A stretch of DNA of 33,930 nucleotides from Candidatus Tayloriibacteriota bacterium (GCA_018883165.1 VEQN01000007.1:1-33930), one strand, 5' to 3'. Counted from the first letter of the stretch, positions 8,688 to 18,965 are shown. The notes: generated by a model not told the origin, from the letters alone. Translations and numbers: made by a program.

Positions 8688-10559
8688 TTATACACTAGGT
8701 GTGTTTAGTTCTGGAGCTGATATTTCAACACTTTGTTCATCAGTGGTATAGGAAGGAACAGAAACAAGTTTCTCTTCTTTTACAGGTTCGGGTGTAGGTT
8801 CTGTTGGTATTTCTTTAAATGCATCCTCTGGATTGTATACAGGAGGGATTTCTTCTTTAGGTACAGTTGCAATTTCTTCAGCAATATCCACCACACGTTC
8901 TAGTTCATCAAAAGAGGTAATACCCTGAAATACTTTAATTAAACCATCTTGTTTCATGGTGAGGATTCTTTGTGAAGCAGCAGCTTGTCTGATTTCACGC
9001 TCACTTGGGTTTTCTCGTACAATGAATTCAATATTCTTGTCTGCAAGAATGGCTTCGTATACACCAATTCGTCCTTTGTATCCTGTGTTGTTACATTTTT
9101 CACAACCAACCGCTGAATATGCTTCTGTTGGTTTTGTGGGGAAGTATTTAATCTCCTCATATCCATCAAGGGAGTTATATAGCTCATCTGCAAGTGCTTG
9201 TCTTTCTGGTGGAATTGGACCTTTCTTCTTACAATCGTTACATAGTTTTCGTACAAGTCGTTGCGCCATAGCAACTCGAATTGCAGATGTGAGTACTTTT
9301 GGGTCTACACCAAGATCTACAAGTCGTGTAAATGTTCCAGCAGCGTTGTTGGTGTGAAGTGTTGAGAATACTAAGTGACCAGTGAGGGAAGCCTGGATAG
9401 CAGTTGATGCGGTTTCTCCATCTCGGATTTCTCCCACCATAATTACATCAGGGTCTTGTCGAAGTGCTGCGCGGAGCCCTGATTCAAAGTTGTAGTTCTT
9501 CCTTTCTTCTACCTGAGTCTGAACAATGCCAGGCAGGTGATATTCGATAGGGTCTTCAATGGTAATGATTTTCATTTCAGGGCTCTGAACACTTCGAAGG
9601 AAGGCATACAATGTTGTTGTTTTACCAGATCCTGTTGGTCCTGTTGTGAGAATCAAGCCGTTTGGTCTAGCTATTTCAGTATTTAATATTTTTAAGAGTC
9701 TCTCTGGGAATCCAAGTTCTTCCATTGGTGTAGAAATGCTCTTTGGGTTAAGGATTCTCATCACAATTGATTCACCATATGATCCAGGAACTGTAGATGT
9801 TCTGATTTCAATATCACTCATGTAAATTTTTACAGTAAATCGTCCATCTTGTGCCATTTCTTTGATGTTTAGCTTCAATCCTGAGAGAAGTTTGATTCGA
9901 GAGAGTAATAATCTATATGTATCCATATCAAACTTAATCACTTCGATAAGTACACCATCAAGTCGATATCTTACTCGTGCACTGTCTACTTCTGCTTCAA
10001 TGTGAATATCAGAAGCTTTGGTTGAAAGTCCTCCAGCCATGATTATGGCAATGAGCCTTGATACTTTGTGACTCTTTTTAATACTGAGTGCTTCTTCGAT
10101 GAGGGTTGAAATATCCCCAAGTTTCTTTGTTTTTTCAATCAGTTGTTCAATTTCATCATTTGAAATATCCAATGATCCGGCTTCTGTTTCAAATGCAAAA
10201 GAAAGATCTTTGTATCGATCCCAAGCTTTTTCGATACTGTGTTTTGAAGCAAGAAATACCGCAGTTTCGTATCCTTTCTGTTGAAGGTTTCGAATTGATT
10301 GAATAGTTGGTGCGTAACCAGGAGAGTGAATTGCAATTGATATTCGTTTACCAATGATATCAAACACAGCCATGGTATTGTCGCGAGCTTCTTGTTCTGG
10401 AATCAAACGAAGACCGTCGGTGTTGATTGGAACTCTGGTAAGGTCAATATATGGTAGTCCATACTTTTCAGATACGAGTTGCACGGACTTTTCTTCTTCC
10501 TCTAGTCGGAGGAGTTTTAGTCGCAGATTCTGTTTGTCTTCATCAAAGTGAATTGTCAT
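8688..10559 (-). CDS. pilB: Type IV pilus assembly / type II secretion ATPase (PilB/GspE family)
   Basis: 623 aa. Walker A GPTGSGKTTTLYAFL, IEDPIEYHLPGIVQTQV, RQDPDVIMVGEIRD, CxxC zinc motifs (CNDC...CEKC). Confidence 0.93.
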   Translation of the reverse strand: MTIHFDEDKQNLRLKLLRLEEEEKSVQLVSEKYGLPYIDLTRVPINTDGLRLIPEQEARDNTMAVFDIIGKRISIAIHSPGYAPTIQSIRNLQQKGYETAVFLASKHSIEKAWDRYKDLSFAFETEAGSLDISNDEIEQLIEKTKKLGDISTLIEEALSIKKSHKVSRLIAIIMAGGLSTKASDIHIEAEVDSARVRYRLDGVLIEVIKFDMDTYRLLLSRIKLLSGLKLNIKEMAQDGRFTVKIYMSDIEIRTSTVPGSYGESIVMRILNPKSISTPMEELGFPERLLKILNTEIARPNGLILTTGPTGSGKTTTLYAFLRSVQSPEMKIITIEDPIEYHLPGIVQTQVEERKNYNFESGLRAALRQDPDVIMVGEIRDGETASTAIQASLTGHLVFSTLHTNNAAGTFTRLVDLGVDPKVLTSAIRVAMAQRLVRKLCNDCKKKGPIPPERQALADELYNSLDGYEEIKYFPTKPTEAYSAVGCEKCNNTGYKGRIGVYEAILADKNIEFIVRENPSEREIRQAAASQRILTMKQDGLIKVFQGITSFDELERVVDIAEEIATVPKEEIPPVYNPEDAFKEIPTEPTPEPVKEEKLVSVPSYTTDEQSVEISAPELNTPSV

Positions 10560-10637
10560 TTACTATATTGTATCTCTTTTTTGTATTTTTAGTAGTATCT
10601 TTACTATATATACACACTATGTTTATATACCCATATC

Positions 10638-11102
10638 ATGAAACTCATATCTGGAAACACATACACTGTCTCTGAAAGTGAAATGCACGCATTCGCTGAG
10701 TCTTTTGTGTTGTATGTACAAGAGAAGTACAAAGACATTCTTTCTTCTCGAGCGGTCTTTGTTTCTCTGTCTGGAAACTTAGGTGCAGGAAAGACGACGT
10801 TTTCAAAAGAAATTGCACAGGTTCTTCGGGTGGAAGAGTCGGTTACAAGTCCCACTTTTGTCATTCAAAAGACATATGTCACTAAAAATTCTGAAATTAA
10901 AAGAATTGTGCATATAGATGCATATCGACTCGAGGCAGACAGGGAATTAGAAGCTCTGCAGTTTAAAAAAACTGTAGAACAAATGAATACTATGGTTTTA
11001 CTTGAATGGCCAGAAAAAGTACCCGAAATCTCAAAAAACGCTGATATTTCATTGGTATTTGAAGTTGTTGATCAGAACTTAAGGAAGATTACTGTGCTAT
11101 AA
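10638..11102 (+). CDS. tsaE: tRNA threonylcarbamoyladenosine biosynthesis ATPase TsaE
   Basis: 154 aa. LSGNLGAGKTTFSKEIA, SPTFVIQKTY, HIDAYRLE, LLEWPEKV. Confidence 0.93.
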   Translation: MKLISGNTYTVSESEMHAFAESFVLYVQEKYKDILSSRAVFVSLSGNLGAGKTTFSKEIAQVLRVEESVTSPTFVIQKTYVTKNSEIKRIVHIDAYRLEADRELEALQFKKTVEQMNTMVLLEWPEKVPEISKNADISLVFEVVDQNLRKITVL

Positions 11103-11160
11103 AATCATAGTGGCTTTTGTACAGTATCGAATATGTTGAGGTGGGGTATAATACGTATTA

Positions 11161-13587
11161 ATGAAGGAAAAAAGGAAAACCTTAGTACTCCTCGATTCTC
11201 ACGCGATTATCCATCGTGCATATCATGCACTCCCTGATTTTGCTTCAAGTAAGGGTGTTCCAACCGGAGCTTTGTATGGTCTTTCAACCATGCTCATGGG
11301 AATCATTGAGAAATTCAAACCTGACTACATTGCTGCCTGCTATGACCTACCAAAGCCAACATACAGACATGAGGCATATGAGGGATACAAGGCTGGAAGA
11401 AAGAAGAGTGATGATGAACTCATAGAACAGCTCAAAACCTCAAGACAGATTTTTGAGGCTTTTCGTATTCCAATGTATGACCGAGAGGGGTTTGAAGCTG
11501 ATGATATGCTCGGAACCATCACTGAAGAAATATTAAAAGATGCAAGTTGCACAGATGTCGATGTAGTCATTGCATCAGGAGATATGGATACACTGCAACT
11601 GGTTGTGGGTACACGGGTGCGAGTATTCACATTAAAGAAGGGAATTAAAGATACAATTACATACGATGAAGATGCGGTTAAAGAAAGATTTGGTTTCTTG
11701 CCAATTCTTCTACCCGACTATAAAGGTCTTCGTGGTGACCCATCAGACAATATCGTTGGTATTCAAGGTATTGGTGAGAAAACAGCTTCTACACTCATCT
11801 CAACGTTTGGAACAATAGAAGAGATATATGTGGCACTTGAAAAAGATGAGGCACAATTTAAAAAAGCAGGCATATCAGACAGAATGGTGGAGTTGTTGAA
11901 GAACAACAAAGAAGAAGCGTTGTTTAGTAAAATGCTAGCGACCATTCGAAGAGATGCACCTATAGATTTTAAATTACCAGAAACAGTTTGGAAGGATCAT
12001 TTTAATCCTGAGAAAGCAGAGGAGATATTTAGAGAGTTTGAATTCAGATCACTCATACCTCGAGCGAAGAATATTAAGAATATATATGAGGGTGTTGCTG
12101 TAAAACAAAATGAACATGTACCAAGTGGTGAGCTAGAAGAGATAGAACCAGAGAAAGATACTCCATATGTTGGAATTGAGAAGAATCTTGAAAAAAGGCT
12201 TAAAATAATGGTCTCTTTGCTACAGCCGCAATTTTCAAATCCAACTCTCGAAGATGTATATGCATTTACACGAGAATCTGATGCTAAGAAAGCTGAAGAA
12301 AAACTGCTTCAAGAGATTACGCATAACAACCTTACACGTGTATGTGAAGAAATCGAGTTGCCACTCATTCCGGTGGTTGAACGAATGCAAGAAGTTGGAA
12401 TCAAGATTGATGTATCGCTTTTAAATACATTAAGTAAGGAATACCATAAAAAGATATCTGAACTTGAAAAGAAAATTTGGGAGTATGCCGGTGAAGAATT
12501 TAATGTAAGCTCACCAAAACAACTTGGGGAAATTCTGTTCACTAAGCTGTCACTTGGTGGTAAGAATATTAAAAAGACATCAACAGGTGCAAAATCTACT
12601 AAAGAATCTGAATTGGAAAAACTAAAAGGTTCGCATCCAATCATTGATTTAATTATGGAATACAGAGAATTAACTAAGTTGGTTGGAACATACATTGATG
12701 TTCTTCCAACATTGGTTGATTCACAAAACAGAATACATGCAACATTCCTTCAAACGGGAACAACAACCGGGAGAATGTCTTCACAAGATCCAAATCTTCA
12801 GAATATTCCGATAAAATCAGATGCAGGAAGGGCAATTCGGGCAGCATTTGTATCAGAGAAGGGATACAAACTTGTATCTTTTGATTATTCACAAGTAGAA
12901 CTTAGAATCGCAGCAATTCTCTCTGAAGATGAGCATTTGATGAATATTTTTAAAGAGGGAACAGATGTACACTCAGGTGTCGCCGCGAGAGTGTTCAATG
13001 TTCCTGAAGCTGAGGTCACCAAGAATATGCGTAGACAAGCGAAGGTTATAAACTTCGGCATCTTGTATGGAATGGGAGTAAATGCATTAAAAACCAACCT
13101 TGAGAGTACTAGAGAGGAGGCTCAAAAATTTTATGATGAATACTTTAAAACATTCACGGGTCTCGCATCATACCTTGAAGAAACAAAGCGTTTGGCTGCA
13201 AAAAATGGCTATACCACAACGCTCTTTGGGAGAAAGAGATACTTTGAAGGTATCAGATCAAAACTTCCATTCATTAGAGCTGCAGCTGAACGAATGGCAA
13301 TCAATGCTCCAATTCAAGGAACTAATGCTGATATGGTTAAGATGAGTATGCGATTAGTACATGAATATTTGGTAAAGAATAATTTACTGGATAAGGTAAG
13401 ACTACTTCTCCAGGTACATGATGAATTGGTGTTTGAAATATCAGAAGATGTCTTAGGTACTGTGATACCAGTAATTAAAAATATTATGGAAAGTATCCTT
13501 TCTAAAGAAGAATCAAAAGGTGTGCCAATTGTTACATCAGCAAATGTCGGTGATAATTGGGGAGAGATGGAACCATTTAATATATAG
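11161..13587 (+). CDS. polA: DNA polymerase I (5' nuclease + polymerase; 3'-5' exonuclease domain not recognisable)
   Basis: 808 aa. N-terminal 5' nuclease (DSHAIIHRAYHALPDF, ASGDMDTLQLV); Pol motifs (TTGRMSSQDPNLQNIPI, VSFDYSQVELRIAA, RRQAKVINFGILYGMG, QVHDELVFE). Confidence 0.97.
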   Translation: MKEKRKTLVLLDSHAIIHRAYHALPDFASSKGVPTGALYGLSTMLMGIIEKFKPDYIAACYDLPKPTYRHEAYEGYKAGRKKSDDELIEQLKTSRQIFEAFRIPMYDREGFEADDMLGTITEEILKDASCTDVDVVIASGDMDTLQLVVGTRVRVFTLKKGIKDTITYDEDAVKERFGFLPILLPDYKGLRGDPSDNIVGIQGIGEKTASTLISTFGTIEEIYVALEKDEAQFKKAGISDRMVELLKNNKEEALFSKMLATIRRDAPIDFKLPETVWKDHFNPEKAEEIFREFEFRSLIPRAKNIKNIYEGVAVKQNEHVPSGELEEIEPEKDTPYVGIEKNLEKRLKIMVSLLQPQFSNPTLEDVYAFTRESDAKKAEEKLLQEITHNNLTRVCEEIELPLIPVVERMQEVGIKIDVSLLNTLSKEYHKKISELEKKIWEYAGEEFNVSSPKQLGEILFTKLSLGGKNIKKTSTGAKSTKESELEKLKGSHPIIDLIMEYRELTKLVGTYIDVLPTLVDSQNRIHATFLQTGTTTGRMSSQDPNLQNIPIKSDAGRAIRAAFVSEKGYKLVSFDYSQVELRIAAILSEDEHLMNIFKEGTDVHSGVAARVFNVPEAEVTKNMRRQAKVINFGILYGMGVNALKTNLESTREEAQKFYDEYFKTFTGLASYLEETKRLAAKNGYTTTLFGRKRYFEGIRSKLPFIRAAAERMAINAPIQGTNADMVKMSMRLVHEYLVKNNLLDKVRLLLQVHDELVFEISEDVLGTVIPVIKNIMESILSKEESKGVPIVTSANVGDNWGEMEPFNI

Positions 13588-13589
13588 AT

Positions 13590-14306
13590 ATGCTTTACGT
13601 CATTCACGGCACAGATACTGATAAGGTGAGAAAAAAGACTACTCAATTAGTTGAGATGCTTCAAAAGAAACGACCGGATGCATCTTTGTTTCGTGTTAAC
13701 CAAGATACGTGGAGAGAGGATTTTCTTGAGGAAATAATACCCTCAATATCTCTTTTCTCACCTAAAAACATAATCGTATTAGATTTCTTGTTTGATAACG
13801 AAGAGGCTGCGAAGAAAATAATTGATAACCTCAGTCATCTTAAGGAAACAGAGCATGTCTGTATTGTTGCCGAAGGGAAACTTACAAAAGAAGAACTAAA
13901 AAAACTCACAGCTAAAGCTGAGAAGGTTGAGGAGCATAATAAAGGCGAGGTAATACAAAAGAAAGAATCACCTAAGACATTTGCACTTGCATCTGCACTT
14001 ATAGAAAAAAACAACCGAAAAGCCTTTGAAATATTTCAAGAGCTTCAGAAAGAGGGAATTCCTACAGAAGAAATACATGGAGTACTGTGGTGGCAATTCA
14101 AAGCATTGTATTTAACTGTGACAACAAAAAGCGCAAAGGAAGCAGATCTTAATCCGTTTGTATATTCAAATTGCAAAAGAGTTGCGAACAACTGGAGTCC
14201 TGAAGTTGTATCTAAATACCTAGAAAGGTTAATGGACATGTACCATAAGGCACACAGAGGAGGGTTAGATTTTATAGCTGAGCTTGAATTGTTAACCCTG
14301 CGGTGA
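13590..14306 (+). CDS. holA: DNA polymerase III delta subunit-like (HolA)
   Basis: 238 aa. N-terminal MLYVIHGTDTDKVRKK, clamp-loader delta-like layout with C-terminal helical domain. Confidence 0.7.
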   Translation: MLYVIHGTDTDKVRKKTTQLVEMLQKKRPDASLFRVNQDTWREDFLEEIIPSISLFSPKNIIVLDFLFDNEEAAKKIIDNLSHLKETEHVCIVAEGKLTKEELKKLTAKAEKVEEHNKGEVIQKKESPKTFALASALIEKNNRKAFEIFQELQKEGIPTEEIHGVLWWQFKALYLTVTTKSAKEADLNPFVYSNCKRVANNWSPEVVSKYLERLMDMYHKAHRGGLDFIAELELLTLR

Positions 14307-14324
14307 AAAGTATAATATATCTAT

Positions 14325-15167
14325 ATGGAAACATCTCCTGAAAGACACATACACAAAGAAAGAGAAATTAGAGAGAAATTTCATCCTATGGTTGAGTTTG
14401 GGTTAGATGCAAAATTGGAAGTATTTGTAGGTGATTTGAAAGAACAGATACAAGAAAGTGGTGGTCAGGTGTTAATTCTCATGCATCCTTTCTATGAAGA
14501 CGTGGCAGGCCTTCCACCTGCAATGCAAGGGGATTCTCAACAAGCTCAAGTGTTAAGAAGTAATCTTGAGATATTTGATACAGCCATAGAGCTTTGGTTA
14601 TCAGATATGAAAAAACCCACAATCATACTGGAACAACGTGATTTCATGAATGCTACCGCTGATAGGTGTGTTGCAAAAGAAATTGTTCCAAATAGAAACA
14701 TATATACCATTCCGACAGTGAAAAAGAATGGAACTCCATTCTTTCCGTTTGTATGTGAAAATGTTGATACAATGAATTTAGGCGTAATACACCCAGCCGT
14801 CATTGAAAACCATAGAGAATGGGTGGGTCGTAATGGATATGGAAAAGAATACCAGTCGGCAGCTATGAGAAACGTGGATAATAGTACTACAACTCTTTCT
14901 TGGGCTGTATTACATCATATTTTAGTTGACTCACTTGGGGTAAAAAAAGTGTTTTTGGGTGGAAAATATATCGATGTTGTTGAGTCAGAAAATGGTGACT
15001 TTTTAGGGAAGTGCCTCGGGGAAGCGTACAACTATATGGATCTTCTCTCTCATTCATCTAAAGAAGCAGAGTTGGAGGTGGTACTCTCCGATGCAATATT
15101 TCCAGCAACGAAGGAAGGTTTGAAGGGTACACCATTACTTAGAAAAGGTGGAATATTTGAGGAGTAA
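14325..15167 (+). CDS. Hypothetical protein
   Basis: 280 aa ORF with TATAAT at 14311-14316 just upstream; no family recognised. Confidence 0.75.
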   Translation: METSPERHIHKEREIREKFHPMVEFGLDAKLEVFVGDLKEQIQESGGQVLILMHPFYEDVAGLPPAMQGDSQQAQVLRSNLEIFDTAIELWLSDMKKPTIILEQRDFMNATADRCVAKEIVPNRNIYTIPTVKKNGTPFFPFVCENVDTMNLGVIHPAVIENHREWVGRNGYGKEYQSAAMRNVDNSTTTLSWAVLHHILVDSLGVKKVFLGGKYIDVVESENGDFLGKCLGEAYNYMDLLSHSSKEAELEVVLSDAIFPATKEGLKGTPLLRKGGIFEE

Positions 15168-15173
15168 TTCTAG

Positions 15174-15246
15174 TCCGCTCGATAGGAATCGAACCTATGA
15201 CCCTCTGCTTAAAAGGCAGGTGCTCTACCGACTGAGCTACGAGCGG
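15174..15246 (-). tRNA. tRNA-Lys (anticodon TTT)
   Basis: Cloverleaf on minus: CCGCTCG-TA-GCTC...CTTTTAA loop...ATAGG-TTCGATT-CCTAT-CGAGCGG-A; no encoded CCA. Confidence 0.95.
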
Positions 15247-15302
15247 ATATCTTCAGTTAATAACCGAATGTAGAGATTTATAACATAAAGTTATAAAGAA
15301 TG

Positions 15303-15707
15303 CTATAGAGGAAAATCAATAGCCATAAAACCAGCACCGCTAAGGATCAAAGAGGTAGCGATGACAGAAATGAGGATGTATTCAGTGACACTTCGAAGCT
15401 TTAGATCTGGCTGCTTTACAGCAAGTACGATAGAAACGAGTGTAATGATTAATGCAATCAAAGCAGCTATCTGTGTAAGTGTTCCAGTAATAAATAGTAG
15501 ACCTAGTACAATTTCAACACCACCAAGTGTCTGTACAATCGTTCGCGCGGGATTAATTTTAATTGAAGAAAGAAACTCACTTAGATGTTCTTTGTGTGAA
15601 TTGTATTTCTGATACCCAAGGAACACAAAAAGGATACCGATGGTAATCCGAAGAATGCTTGGAGCCATGAATCCATAGTCGAGTAGTTCGGGGAATATGT
15701 TTAACAT
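15303..15707 (-). CDS. DoxX-like membrane protein
   Basis: 134 aa, four hydrophobic segments, RITIGILFVFLGYQKY and GGVEIVLGLLFITGTLTQIAAL. Confidence 0.75.
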   Translation of the reverse strand: MLNIFPELLDYGFMAPSILRITIGILFVFLGYQKYNSHKEHLSEFLSSIKINPARTIVQTLGGVEIVLGLLFITGTLTQIAALIALIITLVSIVLAVKQPDLKLRSVTEYILISVIATSLILSGAGFMAIDFPL

Positions 15708-15758
15708 GGATACATTGTACCATGTTGATTCTAATTTTTGGTGTGGTACATTCAGGGT

Positions 15759-16259
15759 ATGATTAAAGGAGAAATTGCTGCATTCCTGCCAAATATTCGA
15801 AGCTCACATAATGTGGGATCAATATTTAGAACATCTGACGCACTCGGTATCTCAAAGATTTTCTTAGCAGGTTATACACCTTGTCCCGTTGATAGATTTC
15901 AGAGAGTGCAAAAAGAAATTGCAAAAACTGCATTGGGTGCTGAAAAAAATATACCATGGGAATATATCAAAGATATACCGGGGTGTTTTAAAAAACTAAA
16001 GAAAGAAGGATACCTTGTTGTCGGAATTGAACAAGATGGGAAGTCTATTGATTACAAAAAATTTAAATTAAACAAAGTGCTAAAGGAATCTGGATACACG
16101 AAAGTTGTTTTTGTTGTAGGTAATGAAGTTGATGGTTTGTCACAAAAGGAAAAATCATTTTGTGACTACATTGTGGAAATACCCATGAAAGGGGAGAAAG
16201 AGTCTATGAATGTCGTTGTTTCTTTTGGGATTGCCGTCTCAAGAATATTAAATGTCTAA
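15759..16259 (+). CDS. SpoU/TrmH-family RNA 2'-O-methyltransferase
   Basis: NIRSSHNVGSIFRTSDALG, VVGNEVDGLSQ, IPMKGEKESMNVVVSFGIA. Start chosen at MIKGE (15759) because a TACATT hexamer overlaps the longer ORF start. Confidence 0.9.
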   Translation: MIKGEIAAFLPNIRSSHNVGSIFRTSDALGISKIFLAGYTPCPVDRFQRVQKEIAKTALGAEKNIPWEYIKDIPGCFKKLKKEGYLVVGIEQDGKSIDYKKFKLNKVLKESGYTKVVFVVGNEVDGLSQKEKSFCDYIVEIPMKGEKESMNVVVSFGIAVSRILNV

Positions 16260-17185
16260 AGCATTTTTTGATGCATTGAGCAAAAATGTGCGCTCCTGCC
16301 TCTAACTACTTTTCGCAGTATGGTTCCGTTACAACCCCTCTTTTTGCAAGGATCACCTGTCTTTCTGTATGCATTATGTTCCCCTTGGAATAGTCCACGT
16401 TCACCTTTAATATTTCGGTAATCCGACATTGAATCACCACCAAAATCTATTCCTTTTTTAAGTACCAAAATTACCGACTCGTGTAGTTTTTTCAATACAT
16501 TTCTCTTGTGTAATATATGTTTAACCTTCTCTTCTGGGTGTAAACCAGTGAGCCACAACGCTTCATCTGAATATATATTACCAACACCTGCAATGATGGT
16601 TTGATCCATTAGGACACTTTTGATTGGTCCTGTTGGTTTCTTTGAAATTCTTTCCACAAACAAAGAAAAGGTAAATTCTTTACTTAGTGGATCAGGTCCA
16701 ATATGTGACAGGTGTTTGTTGTCTAAAGAATCAATGAGGGTAACCTTTGCAAACTTCCTCATGTCCGAGAGTGATAGATGTTTGTGATTTGAAAGACTAA
16801 AGACTAATCTGATGTGTCTGTTGAATGGATCTTTCAAAGCTTGCGTTTCAGATTCGGAAGGCTTCCATGGATCTTTCCGGTGTTCTTTTGAAGTGTTAAA
16901 AACATATGTTCCATACAAAAGATGGCCAGTCATCTTCATGTGTATGAGGATAATCTTTTTGTTACTTAGGTGAATGAGTATATTTTTTGCAATTCTCTCA
17001 GCCTTAACAATTCTTTGACTAATAATTTCTTTTTTAAATAAGTTAAAGAATGTAACATCTTTAACCGTATGTTTGTGAGGTTTGAATGAACTTTTGTAGT
17101 TGGTCCATACGTCTGTGATTGTTTTACCAACAACTGTTTCGTTCAACCCATCAACAGTTGTTTGTACTTCAGGGAGCTCTGGCAT
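16256..17185 (-). CDS. mutM: Formamidopyrimidine-DNA glycosylase
   Basis: N-terminal MPELPEVQTT, GVGNIYSDEALW, C-terminal zinc finger (CKKRGCNG...RSAHFCSMHQ). Confidence 0.96.
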   Translation of the reverse strand: MPELPEVQTTVDGLNETVVGKTITDVWTNYKSSFKPHKHTVKDVTFFNLFKKEIISQRIVKAERIAKNILIHLSNKKIILIHMKMTGHLLYGTYVFNTSKEHRKDPWKPSESETQALKDPFNRHIRLVFSLSNHKHLSLSDMRKFAKVTLIDSLDNKHLSHIGPDPLSKEFTFSLFVERISKKPTGPIKSVLMDQTIIAGVGNIYSDEALWLTGLHPEEKVKHILHKRNVLKKLHESVILVLKKGIDFGGDSMSDYRNIKGERGLFQGEHNAYRKTGDPCKKRGCNGTILRKVVRGRSAHFCSMHQKML

Positions 17186-17187
17186 AC

Positions 17188-17757
17188 CTATCGACTTAGA
17201 TTTTTAAGAGCAGATTTAATCTTCTCAGCGGTATCTGTGATGTCTTTAGGGATTTGTTCCAAGGCATCCTTTGCTTCTTTGTGTGTATACCCAAGCGATT
17301 TAAGTGCCTCAATTGCATCAATATCACCACTTGATTCAAATGCGCCAATTTTTTCAATACCAACCTTTCCTTTAAGTTCCAGTACAATCTTTTCGGCAAC
17401 TTTTTTACCAACACCTGAAATCTTTGTTAGGTATGCTGTTTCACCAGTAGATACCGCTTCTCGAAGTGCGCTCACTGATGCTGCACCTAGGATACCAAGA
17501 GCCGATTTAGGGCCAATGCCGGAGATGGTAAGAAGAAGTTCGAAGAAATCTAATGTTTCCATGTCTTTGAAACCATACAGGTCAATTGAGTTTTCTCGAA
17601 CCGCTGTGTATACCCAGAGAGTGCCAGGGTTACCCTCATGTAGGTTTACTAAGGTGTCTGTTGTAGAGAATACTTTGTACCCAACACCTCCAGATGTCTG
17701 AATTACAGCATATTTAAGGTCTTTATGGATCACAATACCGCTAATGTATGAAATCAT
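17188..17757 (-). CDS. ruvA: Holliday junction DNA helicase subunit RuvA
   Basis: 189 aa. MISYISGIV, VRENSIDLYGF, two HhH motifs (LLTISGIGPKSAL, LTKISGVGKKVAEKIVLELK). Confidence 0.95.
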   Translation of the reverse strand: MISYISGIVIHKDLKYAVIQTSGGVGYKVFSTTDTLVNLHEGNPGTLWVYTAVRENSIDLYGFKDMETLDFFELLLTISGIGPKSALGILGAASVSALREAVSTGETAYLTKISGVGKKVAEKIVLELKGKVGIEKIGAFESSGDIDAIEALKSLGYTHKEAKDALEQIPKDITDTAEKIKSALKNLSR

Positions 17758-17837
17758 ATGTGTGTATTGTATCAGTTGTGGCTAGAGAGGGAATAGCTTG
17801 CTAAACCCGCTATTCTTTGATACATTTGTGCTCACAT

Positions 17838-18101
17838 ATGCCAATTATTCAATCAGCAAAAAAGGCTCTACGAAGTTCTGAAAAGAAGCGGGTATACAAT
17901 ATCCGACGACAGAAGAACGTTGATGAAGCTCTTAAGACAATCAAGAAGCTTGTAGCGGAAAAGAAAATCAAAGAAGCTACAGCTCACGTATCAGCTGCGT
18001 ACAAGGCGCTTGATAAAGCAACAAAGGCAGGTACTCTCAAAAAAGGTACAGCAAGCCGAAAGAAATCAAGAATCGTCGCTCTCATAAAGAGAAGTAAGTA
18101 A
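17838..18101 (+). CDS. rpsT: 30S ribosomal protein S20
   Basis: MPIIQSAKKALRSSEKKRVYNIRRQ ... KGTASRKKSRIVALIKR. Confidence 0.95.
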   Translation: MPIIQSAKKALRSSEKKRVYNIRRQKNVDEALKTIKKLVAEKKIKEATAHVSAAYKALDKATKAGTLKKGTASRKKSRIVALIKRSK

Positions 18102-18102
18102 C

Positions 18103-18133
18103 AAAAAACCACCCAACCGGGTGGTTTTTTGTT
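18103..18133. terminator. Bidirectional intrinsic terminator
   Basis: AAAAAACCACCC-AACC-GGGTGGTTTTTT between convergent rpsT and the PH-domain gene. Confidence 0.9.
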
Positions 18134-18134
18134 A

Positions 18135-18689
18135 TCAGCGCTTTAATCCTTCTCTACGCTCTTCTTTGTCGGCAAGCTCCATGATCACATCTTTGACGTC
18201 CTGTGGTCTCGGTACTTCCTCAAATGTAAAATGCTTGTCTGTTGCTGCTGTTTGAACTTCTACATATCCAAAATTTAAGAAAGTTGGTACTAAACCTGAA
18301 AGTGTAACTTTAATATCCTGAATGCTACTCAAATCAAGCTCAGAGATTGTTCGATCAAAAAAACCATTCTGTTTGTTGTCAATAATTCGTTCGTCGGTAA
18401 CAATCCAATAGTCTAATGTGTACATGGTGAGAGAGTAGAATATTAAAAACCAGATGAGCATAAGGAAGCTTGCCCATGCAAGCATGAAGTATGGTAATAG
18501 GTTGTTATCAACAATGATTTTTCCAAATATAAGGAACACAACAAGGGGGATTATTGCACCAAGTGCTATGAATATTACTTTGTTTGTAATTCCAAACCAG
18601 TGTCTATGAAGAAACAATTCAACGTTTTCGTCTCCTTTTTTACCCTCAAAACTATATGATGTTTGTGAAATGAAGTCGAAGAATTTCAT
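18135..18689 (-). CDS. Bacterial PH-domain (bPH2/YdbT-like) membrane protein
   Basis: 184 aa. Two TM segments, then WIVTDERIIDNKQNGFFDRTISELDLSSIQDIKV. Confidence 0.75.
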   Translation of the reverse strand: MKFFDFISQTSYSFEGKKGDENVELFLHRHWFGITNKVIFIALGAIIPLVVFLIFGKIIVDNNLLPYFMLAWASFLMLIWFLIFYSLTMYTLDYWIVTDERIIDNKQNGFFDRTISELDLSSIQDIKVTLSGLVPTFLNFGYVEVQTAATDKHFTFEEVPRPQDVKDVIMELADKEERREGLKR

Positions 18690-18690
18690 G

Positions 18691-18906
18691 TTAGTTCATT
18701 AACGCTATTTGTGCGAAGAATAATGTTGCAATCAGTGAAAGGGCGAGGGATCCGGCAAAGAAAATGATTGCAATCTTCTTTGGTTGCATACCAACACCGA
18801 ATCGTATGAGGTGATATAGAAGTACAAATGCTCCTGTCCAGTAGGCGAGAATCACAAATGTAAATATGATATATGCAATCTGTTGAATATGTACCCCTTC
18901 AATCAT
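18691..18906 (-). CDS. Small membrane protein, hypothetical
   Basis: 71 aa with two hydrophobic segments, 1 nt upstream of the PH-domain gene; -10-like TACAAT upstream. Confidence 0.65.
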   Translation of the reverse strand: MIEGVHIQQIAYIIFTFVILAYWTGAFVLLYHLIRFGVGMQPKKIAIIFFAGSLALSLIATLFFAQIALMN

Positions 18907-18965
18907 GGGTGTATTGTAGCATTATTGTCACAATCTTTGCATCTTGGGTGAGAAACCGTTGGTGG

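Noticed and set aside
11340-11630. Antisense and overlapping ORFs in the track (for example 11340-11630 -, 12309-12695 -, 8956-9357 +, 3312-3533 +, 25385-25780 -)
   Set aside because: Lie wholly opposite strongly supported CDSs, with low-complexity Ser/Leu/Cys-rich translations typical of shadow ORFs.
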